A stretch of DNA of 64,000 nt from Kitasatospora sp. MAA19 (GCF_029894125.1 NZ_JARXYZ010000022.1:62001-126000), one strand, 5' to 3'; shown: positions 1 through 8,498, counted from the stretch's first letter. Program-made: numbers and translations. The notes: generated by a model from the letters alone, not told the origin.

Positions 1-1104
1 CCCCGGCCCCTCCGGAACCAGGACGGGCTTGACCACCCGGCCCGCCTCGCAGTCCCGTTCCGCCTCGTTGATGTCGGCGAGCGGGTACGTGCGGATCAGC
101 TGGTCGAAGGGGAACCGCCCGGCCCGCCACAGCCCGGTGAGCCGCGGAATCAGCAGCCCCGGCACCGCGTCCCCCTCACAGATGTGGGAGATCCGCCGGC
201 CCCGGTCCAGCGTCCCCGGTTCGAGCGCCAGCGCGGTGTGGAGCCGCGCGACCAGTCCGAGGTGGCCGGTCGGGCGCAGCGCCCGGAGTGCGTCGTTGAT
301 CAGCCGGGCGGAGCCCGTGGTGTCCAGCGCGTACTGCGCGCCGCCGCCGGTCGGCCGCCGGATGCGGCTTGGCAGGTCCGCCGAAGCGGCGTGCAGCGGG
401 ATCGCGCCGAACCGCTCGGCGAGGGCCAGGCGTTCGGGCTGCCGGTCGACGGCCACGGTCACCGCCCCGGCGGCGGTGGCCGCCAGCACCGCGGCCAGGC
501 CCACCGCCCCCGCGCCGAAGACCGCGACGGTGTCGCCGGGGCCGACGCCGAAGGAGTTCAGGACGGCCCCGGCGCCGGTGAGGAAGCCGCAGCCGAGCGG
601 TCCGAGCAGCTCGACGGGCAGGTCGGGGTCGACCCGGACGGCGTTGCGGGCGGCGACCACCGCGTACTCGGCGAACGAGGACTGTCCGAACCACCGGGGG
701 GCCAGCGCGCCCCCGGCCGCGTCGGTGAACCTCGCGGCGTTCTCCTCGCGGCCTCCGAAGAGGTTGAGCGGGGCGAAGGAGTCGCAGTAGGCGGGGGCCG
801 CGCCCAGACAGTTCCGGCAGCGCCCACAGGAGTCGAAGCTCAGCACGACGTGGTCGCCGATGCTCAGGCCGGTGTCCGGGCCGCCCGCCTCCACCACGAC
901 CCCGGCCCCCTCGTGACCGAGCACCGCCGGCAGCGGCGAGCGGCCCGCCGAGCGCCGGACCGCGAGATCCGTCCGGCACATCCCGCAGCCCGCGATCCTG
1001 ACCAGGACCTCGCCGTCGGCCGGTCCCGCGTCCAGGCACACCTCCTCGACGGCGAACCGGCTCTTGTACGAACGCAGCACCGCCGCGGCGAATTTCACGG
1101 TCAC
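1..1104 (-). CDS. Zinc-dependent alcohol dehydrogenase, aryl-alcohol type (3' end outside window)
   Basis: A medium-chain alcohol dehydrogenase that should oxidise a primary, probably aromatic or furanic, alcohol to the aldehyde with NAD(P). The 368 codons in the window show the catalytic-zinc cysteine (AGCGMCRTD), the GHEGAG motif, the four-cysteine structural zinc loop (CGRCRNCLGAAPAYC) and a Rossmann fold (VFGAGAVGLAAV). The frame stays open to base 1, so the C-terminus lies outside. The GTG start at 1104 overlaps the aldehyde dehydrogenase stop by 4 bp (GTGA), so translation is probably coupled. It resembles benzyl-alcohol dehydrogenases such as XylB. Its place behind a furan-forming enzyme suggests a hydroxymethylfuran substrate; that is inference. 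Confidence 0.85.
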   Translation of the reverse strand, partial: MTVKFAAAVLRSYKSRFAVEEVCLDAGPADGEVLVRIAGCGMCRTDLAVRRSAGRSPLPAVLGHEGAGVVVEAGGPDTGLSIGDHVVLSFDSCGRCRNCLGAAPAYCDSFAPLNLFGGREENAARFTDAAGGALAPRWFGQSSFAEYAVVAARNAVRVDPDLPVELLGPLGCGFLTGAGAVLNSFGVGPGDTVAVFGAGAVGLAAVLAATAAGAVTVAVDRQPERLALAERFGAIPLHAASADLPSRIRRPTGGGAQYALDTTGSARLINDALRALRPTGHLGLVARLHTALALEPGTLDRGRRISHICEGDAVPGLLIPRLTGLWRAGRFPFDQLIRTYPLADINEAERDCEAGRVVKPVLVPEGPG

Positions 1105-2504
1105 GCCTCCTCCGGGCGGTGCACGACGAACGGACTGAGGTTCCCGTAGAGCCCCCACGGCCCGCCCGCGACGCCGACACCGCTCTCCTTGGTGCCCGCG
1201 AAGGGCTGGGCGAGGGACAGTTCGGCGTGGTGGTTGATCCACGCCGTCCCGCACTCCAGCCGGTCGGCCACCGCCTCGGCCCGGTCGAGGTCGCTGCCCC
1301 AGACCGAGCCGCCCAGCCCGAAGCCGGTGTCGTTGGCCGCCTCGACGGCGTCGTCCAGGTCCTCGTAGGGCAGCACCGGCAGGACCGGTCCGAACTGTTC
1401 CTCCGTCACCACCGGGCTGTCGGGCGGGACGTCGGCCAGGACCGTCGGGGCGAAGAAGTAGCCCGGCCGGTCCAGCCGGTGGCCGCCGGCCGCGGCCCGG
1501 GCGCCGTCCGCCAGGGCCCGGGCCGTGTACCGCTCGACCCGGGCCAGTTGGGGGCCGTTGTTGACCGGCCCCAGCTGGGTGCCGGGATCGAGCCCGGCTC
1601 CGACGACGGCGGACCTCGCGCGCTGGGCGAGGGCCTCCACCACCTGGGAGTAGAGCCGGGCCGGGGCGTAGACGCGCTTGACCGCCATGCAGACCTGCCC
1701 GCAGTTGCGGAACGCCGCCCAGAACAGCCGGTCCGCGATCCGGTCCACCTCCACGTCCTCCAGCAGGATGGCGGCGTCGTTGCCGCCCAGCTCCAGGGTG
1801 ACCCGGGCGAGCGAGGCCGCCGCGCCCTGCGCGACGGCCCGTCCGGTGGGGATCGAACCGGTGAAGGTCACATGCCGGATCCCCGGATGGGACACGAGGC
1901 GGGCACCGAGGGGTTCGCGACCGGTGACGATCGTCAGGACGCCCTCGGGGAGGGCGGCGGAGAGGACGGACCCCAGCAGCCGGGTGGCGAGGGGCGTGAA
2001 CGGGGAGGGCTTGAGCACCATCGTGTTGCCCGCGGCGAGCGCCGGTGCGAACTTCGCCGCCGCGAGCTGGAGGGGGAAGTTCCACGGGACGATCGCGGCG
2101 ACGGGCCCGAGCGGCCGCCAGTGGACCTCGCTGCGCACCGGCCGACCGTCCGTGATCGGCCGGGGCCCGGGGTCCAGTGCGGCGAAGTAGCGCAGGCGGG
2201 CCGCCGTCCGGGCGACCTCCGCGGACGACTCGGCCAGGGGTTTGCCCTGTTCCCGGGTGAGCAGCGGAGCGAGGTCGGCCCCGGCCGCGTCCACGGCGTC
2301 GGCCGCCGCGAGCAGGGCGGTGGTGCGGGCGATGGGGTCGGCCCGCCAGCCGCGCCAGGCCTCGCGGGCCCGGTCGACGACGGCGTCCAACTCGTCCGGC
2401 GACTGGTCGGGAGCCTCGTCGAAGGCCTCACCCGTGGCCGGATCGAGGACGGCGAGGCGACCCGCGCCGGCCAGCGGTGCGCGGCGGGGCTGACGTGTCG
2501 GCAT
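1101..2504 (-). CDS. Aldehyde dehydrogenase (ALDH superfamily)
   Basis: NAD(P)-dependent aldehyde dehydrogenase of 467 residues, slightly short for the family. Visible are the VPWNFP motif (about 139-144), the cofactor loop FTGSIPTGRAV (214-224), the general-base motif LELGG with Glu238, and the catalytic Cys272 in NCGQVC. The ATG at 2504 lies 8 bp after the upstream furan-synthase stop; the open frame runs further upstream but only as an antisense-frame shadow of that gene. It is the middle gene of a three-gene operon and overlaps the alcohol dehydrogenase by 4 bp. The likely role is oxidation of a furan aldehyde to a carboxylate. The substrate is inferred from the neighbours only. Confidence 0.88.
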   Translation of the reverse strand: MPTRQPRRAPLAGAGRLAVLDPATGEAFDEAPDQSPDELDAVVDRAREAWRGWRADPIARTTALLAAADAVDAAGADLAPLLTREQGKPLAESSAEVARTAARLRYFAALDPGPRPITDGRPVRSEVHWRPLGPVAAIVPWNFPLQLAAAKFAPALAAGNTMVLKPSPFTPLATRLLGSVLSAALPEGVLTIVTGREPLGARLVSHPGIRHVTFTGSIPTGRAVAQGAAASLARVTLELGGNDAAILLEDVEVDRIADRLFWAAFRNCGQVCMAVKRVYAPARLYSQVVEALAQRARSAVVGAGLDPGTQLGPVNNGPQLARVERYTARALADGARAAAGGHRLDRPGYFFAPTVLADVPPDSPVVTEEQFGPVLPVLPYEDLDDAVEAANDTGFGLGGSVWGSDLDRAEAVADRLECGTAWINHHAELSLAQPFAGTKESGVGVAGGPWGLYGNLSPFVVHRPEEA

Positions 2505-2512
2505 GCCGGCGG

Positions 2513-3268
2513 TCAGCTCGCGGCGGTGACGGCGGCCGAGTGCTCCCGGGCGTGCCGGTCCATCTCCGCCCGGAAGGCGGCCACCAGGTGCGGTCGGATC
2601 CGTCCGGTGGTGCGGTCGCCGCCCTCGCAGACCGCCCCGCGCACTCCCACGATGTCGGTGCCGATGCGGGTCAGCTCGCCGAGGTCCGCCGCCTTGACGC
2701 TGCCCGCGAGGGCGGCGAGCAGGTCGGCCTCGTGGGACAGCCGGACGAACTCCGCGCAGACGTCCGGCCGGACGTGGTCGAACAGCCGCGTCCCGTCCTT
2801 GATCGCGGTGTCGAGCATGGCCGCGTCGGCGCCGGAGCGGAGGGCGACGTCGGGCAGCGCGAGCGGGTTGATGCAGCCGATCCGGTGGGCGTCGGCGTAG
2901 CCCGAGGCGACGACGAACGCGTCCGGCCGGTAGTCCTTCACCGCCCGGACGACGCCCCGCATCACGTCGACGGCCTGTTCGGGCGTCGTGCACCCGTAGA
3001 GGCCGACCTTGATGTACGTGGCCCCGGAGACGGCCGCGCCGAGCGCCGCCTGGGCCACCGTACCGGGCTTGTACGGCACGTCCCCCACGGTGGCGGACAC
3101 CGGCTTGTCCGCCGGGACGGCGTCGCGGATCTCCCGGATGACCCACGGGAAGTTCGCGCCGAGCGAGCCCTCGTCGGGCTTCTTGACGTCGACGATGTCG
3201 AGGTGTTCCGCCGCCTTGGCGCAGTCGAGGGCCTCCTCGACGCTGTCCGGGGAGATGAGAAGCAACAA
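2513..3268 (-). CDS. mfnB: (5-formylfuran-3-yl)methyl phosphate synthase, MfnB family (DUF556/UPF0264)
   Basis: Family members condense two glyceraldehyde-3-phosphates into 4-(hydroxymethyl)-2-furancarboxaldehyde phosphate, the furan precursor of methanofuran in methanogens. The family core is very well kept: DIVDVKKPDEGSLGANFPW (Lys30 aligns with the Schiff-base lysine of the archaeal enzyme), SATVGDVPYKPGTV, YIKVGLYG, AMLDTAIKDG and GTDIVGVRGAVCEGGDR. I chose the TTG at 3268 because AAGGAG sits 6 bases upstream (3275-3280) and the protein then begins MLLLLISP, like archaeal homologues. The open frame runs upstream to 3352, adding an unmatched extension. About 251 residues, near family length. 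It is the first gene of an operon with an ALDH and an ADH and diverges from an MFS exporter. Streptomycetes are not known to make methanofuran, so the product is probably another furan metabolite. Confidence 0.9.
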   Translation of the reverse strand: MLLLISPDSVEEALDCAKAAEHLDIVDVKKPDEGSLGANFPWVIREIRDAVPADKPVSATVGDVPYKPGTVAQAALGAAVSGATYIKVGLYGCTTPEQAVDVMRGVVRAVKDYRPDAFVVASGYADAHRIGCINPLALPDVALRSGADAAMLDTAIKDGTRLFDHVRPDVCAEFVRLSHEADLLAALAGSVKAADLGELTRIGTDIVGVRGAVCEGGDRTTGRIRPHLVAAFRAEMDRHAREHSAAVTAAS

Positions 3269-3578
3269 CGTGGACTCCTTCCACCGCACGTCCGCCCGTG
3301 CCGGGCCGGCCTGCGGAGTCGTCTGGATCACGCGTGGTCCGCTCATCATCACCGCGGCCCGTGGCCGCTGGTAGGGCGCGCGCTGCCCGACCGGATCATT
3401 GCCACGGCGTGTCCGCCCCCCGACGCGCCGTCCACACCAGTTCGAACCGACCGGACACCCGTGCCCGCCGCCGGCCGCCGCGGCGTCCCGCCCTCCTCCA
3501 GCGGCAGGTGACGGCCATTCGGCGCAGCCGGCTCCGCGCGTCGCGGGCCCGGCCCGGGCGGGCGCCTACCGTGGGCGG
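3269..3578. promoter_or_regulatory. Divergent control region of the furan operon and MFS exporter
   Basis: 310 bp without a credible gene. On the minus strand, AAGGAG (3275-3280) serves the TTG start at 3268. On the plus strand, TACCGT (3567-3572) fits the actinobacterial -10 pattern TANNNT and lies 6 bases from the MFS ATG, so that transcript may be leaderless. A TTCGAA palindrome lies at 3441-3446 and widely spaced GTGTCCG/CGGACAC arms at 3409-3415 and 3452-3458, but no convincing operator stands out. No regulator gene is adjacent in this window. Confidence 0.45.
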
Positions 3579-4781
3579 ATGACCGATCGTCGGACCAAGC
3601 GGCCCGCCGCAGGCCGGGCGGGCTACCTCGGAGCCGCCGGCGCCTTCGCCGTCGCCATGGCGGGGACCACCCTGCCCACCCCGCTGTACGGGCTGTACCA
3701 GGAGGAGATCGGCTTCTCCGAACTGATGGTGACGGTCGTGTTCGCGATCTACGCCGTCGGTGTGATCGGCGTCCTGCTGCTCGTCGGCAACGTCTCCGAC
3801 TCCGTCGGACGCCGGCCCGTCCTGCTGTGCGGCCTGGTGCTCTCGGCCGGCAGCGCCCTCGCCTTCCTGGCCGAGGGCGGCCTGCCCCTGCTGTCCCTGG
3901 GCCGCCTGCTGTCCGGCCTGTCGGCGGGCCTGTTCACCGGCACCGCCACCGCGTACGTGCTGGAGCTCGCCCCGCCCGGGGACCGGGGCCGTGCGGGCTT
4001 CGCCGCGACCGCCGCCAACATGGGCGGCCTGGGCTGCGGACCGCTGCTGTCGGGAGTGCTCGCCCGGTACGCGCCCGGCCCCCTGGTCCTGCCCTTCGTC
4101 GTGCACCTGGGGCTGCTCGCCGTCTCGTTCGCGGTGACCTGGCTCCTGCCGGAGACGGTCGCCGGCGCCCGCCGGCTGCGCACCGCCCGGCCGTGCCGGC
4201 CGTCCCTGCCGCCGGAGGTCCGTGGGGTGTTCGTCCCGGCCGGGATCGCCGCGTTCGCCGGCTTCTCCCTGCTGGGCGTGTTCACCGCGGTCAGCCCCGC
4301 CTTCCTCGCCACGGTCCTGCACGTGCACGACACCGCCGTGGTCGGCCTCATCGTCTTCACGGCCTTCCTCGGTTCCACCCTCGGCCAGCTCCTGGTGCCC
4401 CGGCTGGGCACCGCACGGGCGATCCCGCTGGGCTGCCTGGTGCTCATCGCCGGGCTGGCCCTGATGGCCGCCTCGCTCGCCTCGACCACCCTGCCACCCC
4501 TGGTGCTCAGCGCCCTGATCGGCGGCGCGGGCCAGGGCATGGGCCTGCGCGGCGCGGTGGGCGAGGTCGCCGTCGCGGCTCCCGCCGAGCACCGCGGCGG
4601 CGTCCTCTCGGCGCTCTTCGTCGTCGCCTACCTCGGCATCTCGATCCCGGTCCTCGGGGTCGGCCTGCTCGCCGAACTGATCGGCCTGGCCGACGCCGGT
4701 CTGGCCGTCGCCGTCTGCACGGCCTTCCTGGCCGCTGCCTCCGGGGCGTACCTGCTGCGCCGGGCCGGCGCCACCAGCTGA
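3579..4781 (+). CDS. MFS transporter, DHA1-like
   Basis: A 400-residue major facilitator with about 12 hydrophobic segments. The family loop between helices 2 and 3 is visible as GNVSDSVGRRPVLL (about 72-85), followed by LGRLLSGLSAGLFTGTATAYV in helix 4, a pattern of proton-driven drug/metabolite exporters. The ATG at 3579 is chosen because upstream in-frame sequence is arginine/proline-rich and unlike the family. No ribosome-binding site is evident; a TANNNT -10 box 6 bases upstream suggests a leaderless message. It diverges from the furan synthase operon, so it may export that product or an intermediate. Other small hydrophobic substrates are equally possible from sequence alone. Confidence 0.85.
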   Translation: MTDRRTKRPAAGRAGYLGAAGAFAVAMAGTTLPTPLYGLYQEEIGFSELMVTVVFAIYAVGVIGVLLLVGNVSDSVGRRPVLLCGLVLSAGSALAFLAEGGLPLLSLGRLLSGLSAGLFTGTATAYVLELAPPGDRGRAGFAATAANMGGLGCGPLLSGVLARYAPGPLVLPFVVHLGLLAVSFAVTWLLPETVAGARRLRTARPCRPSLPPEVRGVFVPAGIAAFAGFSLLGVFTAVSPAFLATVLHVHDTAVVGLIVFTAFLGSTLGQLLVPRLGTARAIPLGCLVLIAGLALMAASLASTTLPPLVLSALIGGAGQGMGLRGAVGEVAVAAPAEHRGGVLSALFVVAYLGISIPVLGVGLLAELIGLADAGLAVAVCTAFLAAASGAYLLRRAGATS

Positions 4782-4828
4782 ACCGCCGGCACCACGTGAA
4801 CCACCGCCGAACCGTCGTCACCACCTGA

Positions 4829-4848
4829 GCCGCCGCCCCTCCGGCGGC
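4829..4848. terminator. Stem-loop between convergent genes
   Basis: A 7-bp GC stem (GCCGCCG at 4829-4835 pairing with CGGCGGC at 4842-4848) with a 6-base loop lies between the MFS gene and the convergent catalase-like gene. No T-run follows, as is usual in this GC-rich group. Confidence 0.4.
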
Positions 4849-4875
4849 CGCTGCCGGGCAGGCCCCAGACCGGAC

Positions 4876-6012
4876 CTAGCCGTGGCGCGCCGGGCCAAGC
4901 GCCTCGTCGATGCTGCGCGGCTCCGTGCGCGGCTGCCGGTTGAGCTTGTGGCGCTCGATGGAGGAATGCCGGTAGACCTCCTTGCGGGCCCGCATGATGT
5001 TGCCCAGGGGTGCGTGCTCGGCGGTGACCCGCCAGGGCGTGAAGGACAGCGCATCCATCGTCTCGAGGTTTTCCGGGCCGGAGATGTCCTGCTGTGGCAG
5101 CCGCAGCTTGGCCACGGTGACGGATGGCGAGAGCTGCTCGGGCCACTCCACGGTGGTGTCCTCCACCGGCATGCGCTCCAGGTCGGTACAGAGTTGGACC
5201 TGGATGTCGAAGGCGTAGGGGCGTTCCTGCAGCTCGGCTTGCAGGGCCGGTCGAAAGACCTCCGCCGCGGAGGCCGGGTCGATGGCACGCCGAACCACCG
5301 CGGCGGCGAAGCGCGGGTCGGGGGCGATGCGCACCTTTGCGATGTAGTCTCCGTGCCTGACCGCTCCCATGGTCCAGTAGCTCGACAGCAGTACGTTGAC
5401 CGGGGCGATCTTCGACAGACGCACGAAGGCCAGGAACTCGTCCCACGCCCAGTCGTCCTGGTCCAGCGTTCCCTTTCCGGTCACGAAATCGGTGAAGAAA
5501 CGATGTGCTCCGGGCCGGCCCTGGGAGAAGTAGGACGGCGCGTTCAAGAACAATTCCTGGATGAACAGGTAGTGCTCGACCGTATTGCAGAAGAAGATCG
5601 GCGCGTTGATGTTCGCGTAGTCGAATGTGCCGGTGTCCGGTTCGTCGTCCAGCAGGGTCGGGCCGGCGATGTCGAAGATCTTCAGCGCCAGTCCGGTGGC
5701 GCTGCCCAGTCGCGCGTCGGCTCCGGCGTGAGGCGAACCGTTGGAAAAGCGGATGAGCGCATCGTGGGTTCCCGGAGTCGCGTAGATGCCTTGGGCGTAT
5801 TCGGGAGGAAGCCCGTCCAGGATCTCCACCTGCCCTCGGACCAGCCCGTAGCCCTTGGCATGGGCGTCGCGGAGGGCCCGGCCGGTGCCACCGGCGCTGA
5901 CCGACTCGCTGATGTAGCTCTCGGTCCTTTCGATCACCGTCCGCAGGGCGCGGTCGAAATGCGGATCATCGTCTTCGACATCCGGCGTGTAGGGGACGAA
6001 CTGTGCTGCCAT
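4876..6012 (-). CDS. Catalase-like heme protein (y4iL-type)
   Basis: A 378-residue protein of the small catalase-like heme family, shorter than typical catalases (about 480 or more). Matches to the catalase fold include GIYATPGTHDALIRFSNGSPH, GSATGLALKIFD and the C-terminal segment MDALSFTPWRVTAEHAPLGNIMRARKEVYRHSS. There is no signal peptide, so it should be cytosolic. The start at 6012 has an AGAGG box about 8 bases upstream. It is the last gene of a minus-strand set after a DyP peroxidase (53-bp gap). Family members with this neighbourhood are thought to act on peroxides, possibly organic or lipid hydroperoxides, but true catalase activity is not assured. Confidence 0.8.
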   Translation of the reverse strand: MAAQFVPYTPDVEDDDPHFDRALRTVIERTESYISESVSAGGTGRALRDAHAKGYGLVRGQVEILDGLPPEYAQGIYATPGTHDALIRFSNGSPHAGADARLGSATGLALKIFDIAGPTLLDDEPDTGTFDYANINAPIFFCNTVEHYLFIQELFLNAPSYFSQGRPGAHRFFTDFVTGKGTLDQDDWAWDEFLAFVRLSKIAPVNVLLSSYWTMGAVRHGDYIAKVRIAPDPRFAAAVVRRAIDPASAAEVFRPALQAELQERPYAFDIQVQLCTDLERMPVEDTTVEWPEQLSPSVTVAKLRLPQQDISGPENLETMDALSFTPWRVTAEHAPLGNIMRARKEVYRHSSIERHKLNRQPRTEPRSIDEALGPARHG

Positions 6013-6065
6013 GGCTTCGACCTCTCCTCGGAGCGTAGTGGGGTCTGAGGGGGCGGAAATCCCCC

Positions 6066-7418
6066 TCAGCCTTCCAGTTCCGCGAGCCAGCGCAGGGCAC
6101 GCAGACCCGGCACGAAGCAGTACTCACCGCCCCGGGTGACCACGAAGCTGGGCAGGTTCCGCAGACGACGCCGGACCGGCTTCTCCGGGATGGTGACGCT
6201 GCCGGTTCCGCCGTGATGCCCCGCTACCGGGTCCTTCTCGCCGGGGTAGCCGATGAAGTTGCCGTCGTTGACCCACTCGGCCTTGATGAACTCGAACTGC
6301 CGTTCCAGATGAGCCCCGATGAAGACTCCGACCAGGCCCCGGTCGGCGCCGTCGTCCTCCAGCACGCCCTCGGGCAGCGGCGGGCCGTAGGTGGTGCCGC
6401 GGCGGATGAGGCGGTGCATCCGGGCATCGCCGATGATGGTGGCATCGCGGGGGTTGGCGCGCCGGATGTGCGCACCGGCGGGGCACCGGAAGCCACGATC
6501 GTCGTTCTCCCGGTACAGGAAGTCGTTGACGCGGTGCGGATCGGCCGCCAGCTCCGGATCATCGCGTTCCGGCGTCAGCGTCAGTGGCGCCCCGCTGGGC
6601 CAGCGCCCGACCATCTTCGCCGCCAGGAGTGCCTCCTCCTCGGCGCTGGAGCTGTTCGCGCGCAGGTACCGGCGCCAGGCCGCCACGTTGGTGTGGACCT
6701 TGCGCACGGCCGCGTAGGTGCCATTGCGCCCCAGCACCTCGGGGCTGGGCATGGGCGGCAGATTGCCGGTTTCGTCGGGGTAGCCGAGGATGAACTCACC
6801 GGCCTTGATGGGGGTTTCCTGCGGGTTGGAGCCGGGCAGTCCGACGCCTTCGATGTTCGGATGGCTGATGCCGTCGCGGAAGCCGAAGGTGGTGCGCCCG
6901 GTCGGAAGCTGATGGACCTCCTGCTGCCAGATCACCTGGACACCGGGCGTGTCCTGGAAGGCGACCCGGGCCCGCTCCAGCTCCTGGTCCAGCTGTGCCG
7001 CGTCGGAGGAGAGGGCGCTCAACGCGATGTGAACATCGCCCGTTCCAAACGGTGCCTCCCAGTGGGCCGGGCCGCTCTCGCCCACGTCACCGATCAGCTT
7101 CGCCCGAGCGGCCATGCCCTCACGGAACGCCCGCGGAAAGCTTTCCAGCGACTCCTGAGGCACCCCCAGGGCCCTCAGTCCCTGGTAGGTGAACGCCACC
7201 GCCACCCAGGCGCCCTGGTTCGAGTCCACGCTGGGCAGACCACCCGAGGTCAACGGAAGCAGCCGCTGCAGCAGGGCACGCCCGGCGTGGCGGTCGTCGA
7301 CGTGCAGGAAGACGAACTTTCCCTGGTACGGAACTGGGCGTGGACGCAGCGCGCCGCTCTGGACGTCGTCGATCTCGACGCCCACCGCGGCTGCGCTGCT
7401 GCTGTCCGCCGTATTCAT
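6066..7418 (-). CDS. DyP-type heme peroxidase
   Basis: A dye-decolourising peroxidase of 450 residues, which uses hydrogen peroxide to oxidise dyes, phenols or other donors at a heme. The GXXDG signature is present as GFRDGISHPN, carrying the distal aspartate, and the proximal heme-ligand histidine lies in RCPAGAHIRRANPRD, followed by RRGTTYGPPL. Length and insertions fit the long DyP class. There is no Tat or Sec signal and no encapsulin cargo gene nearby. A GGAGG/AAAGG box precedes the ATG at 7418. It sits between an upstream small partner and a downstream catalase-like gene on the same strand, suggesting a shared peroxide task. Four TCGGTC hexamers lie just upstream of the ribosome-binding site. 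Confidence 0.92.
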   Translation of the reverse strand: MNTADSSSAAAVGVEIDDVQSGALRPRPVPYQGKFVFLHVDDRHAGRALLQRLLPLTSGGLPSVDSNQGAWVAVAFTYQGLRALGVPQESLESFPRAFREGMAARAKLIGDVGESGPAHWEAPFGTGDVHIALSALSSDAAQLDQELERARVAFQDTPGVQVIWQQEVHQLPTGRTTFGFRDGISHPNIEGVGLPGSNPQETPIKAGEFILGYPDETGNLPPMPSPEVLGRNGTYAAVRKVHTNVAAWRRYLRANSSSAEEEALLAAKMVGRWPSGAPLTLTPERDDPELAADPHRVNDFLYRENDDRGFRCPAGAHIRRANPRDATIIGDARMHRLIRRGTTYGPPLPEGVLEDDGADRGLVGVFIGAHLERQFEFIKAEWVNDGNFIGYPGEKDPVAGHHGGTGSVTIPEKPVRRRLRNLPSFVVTRGGEYCFVPGLRALRWLAELEG

Positions 7419-7437
7419 GTGTGCCTTTGCCTCCGTA

Positions 7438-7461
7438 TCGGTCTCGGTCTCGGTCTCGGTC
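7438..7461. repeat. Hexanucleotide tandem repeat (TCGGTC)x4 upstream of the DyP gene
   Basis: Four perfect copies of TCGGTC lie 20-43 bases upstream of the DyP start, next to its ribosome-binding site. Such repeats can change copy number by slippage, which here would alter the leader rather than the reading frame. Confidence 0.85.
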
Positions 7462-7565
7462 CGGACAGCCCAGCCGCAGCCGGCCGACCACCGCCCGCGT
7501 GGGGCCGATGGTGTCGGGCCGGCTGTGAGGGTTGGTCGTGTCCGGGTGCTAGGGCCGGACAGGCC

Positions 7566-8156
7566 CTAGACCGCGGCTTCCTCCAGCAGCTTCTGGAAGG
7601 CAGGCGTCGCCAGCAGCTCCGCGTTGGCCGGGTTCTCCAGTGCCGCCCGGAACTCAGGGGTGTCCAGCACCTCCTGGAACGCCTCGTTCACGTGCTGGTC
7701 CTTCCAGATCTGCTGAACGGTCAGATCGGGATAGGCGCTGACGAAGACACCCGCGGGTTCCTGGTGAGCGACGAACCAGTCCTTCGCCCCTGGATCGCTG
7801 ACGCCGGGGAACCCCTCGCTGTGCGAGAAGACCCTCTCGAAGTTCGCTCCGACCGCCGTCTTGCCGAAGTCGTCGATGTAGGTGTCCCAGGAGCCGTCGA
7901 AGACGCTGGCGAACATGAACCGGGTGTCGTTGTCGAATATCACATGGCGTGCGTCGTGCAGGGTGCCGATCTGGCGCAACGCCGCACGGTTCCCCTCGTT
8001 GTCCGACGTGTCGGCGATCCTGGCGAGATCCTCACGCAGCGCATCCGCATGGCCCGGCTTGATCCTGGTGAACACCGTGAACTCGCCACAGACCCCATCT
8101 TTCCTGCCCGGACGCTCGGGTTGAGCCGACTGGGCTGCTCCTGCCGTTGCGGTCAT
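7566..8156 (-). CDS. Conserved hypothetical protein linked to DyP/catalase-like genes (dimeric alpha/beta-type)
   Basis: 196 residues starting at ATG 8156, with AGGAGG well placed upstream. I do not recognise a named enzyme. Residues 20-140 (GEFTVFTRIKPGHADALREDLARI, then RHVIFDNDTRFMFASVFDGSWDTYIDDFG) look like the beta-alpha-beta pattern of the dimeric alpha/beta-barrel superfamily, the same fold class as DyP and chlorite dismutase. The C-terminal 60 residues look helical (FQEVLDTPEFRAALENPANAELLATPAFQKLLEE). No signal peptide. It is the first gene of a minus-strand set with DyP (147-bp gap) and the catalase-like protein and may be a heme-handling or accessory partner. The fold call is inference from pattern only. 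Confidence 0.75.
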   Translation of the reverse strand: MTATAGAAQSAQPERPGRKDGVCGEFTVFTRIKPGHADALREDLARIADTSDNEGNRAALRQIGTLHDARHVIFDNDTRFMFASVFDGSWDTYIDDFGKTAVGANFERVFSHSEGFPGVSDPGAKDWFVAHQEPAGVFVSAYPDLTVQQIWKDQHVNEAFQEVLDTPEFRAALENPANAELLATPAFQKLLEEAAV

Positions 8157-8498
8157 CGTGAGATCCTCCTGCCACGGATCGGTGCGAGAGACGCCAAGCA
8201 CCCGACACGAGGCGCCATCGCCCTCACCCTTCATCCTGGCCGCCCACGCGCCGCCTCGCACTTCCGGCCCGAGGCGAGGTGGTCACCGGGAGTGGCTTGT
8301 CGAGAGCCCTCCGAGAAGCTCCGGAGGACATATGCGGAATGGCGCAGGACCATGGAACGGGGAGCCGCCGATCCGCTCAACACGCCCCGGACACGTCCAC
8401 GACGGTCCCGCCGCGCCGCGTGCCGGCGGTCAGGGCTCGCACTCCCCGCCGGCCGTGCTCAACTCGATCGCCACCCGACCCCTCAGCTGGAGGCAAGC
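8157..8498. other. 342-bp intergenic region between divergent genes
   Basis: Lies between the hypothetical protein start (8156, minus) and the GAP-family gene (8499, plus), so it should hold promoters for both. I see the AGGAGG of the minus-strand gene and a short CCTCCG...CGGAGG hairpin near 8306-8333. No clear operator or RNA is visible. Confidence 0.4.

Noticed and set aside
1101..3284. 727-residue minus-strand frame starting upstream of the aldehyde dehydrogenase
   Set aside because: The first 260 codons are a shifted frame over the furan synthase; the ALDH begins at ATG 2504.
3441..3446. TTCGAA palindrome as an operator in the furan promoter region
   Set aside because: A 6-bp palindrome is expected often by chance, and no second copy or regulator supports it.
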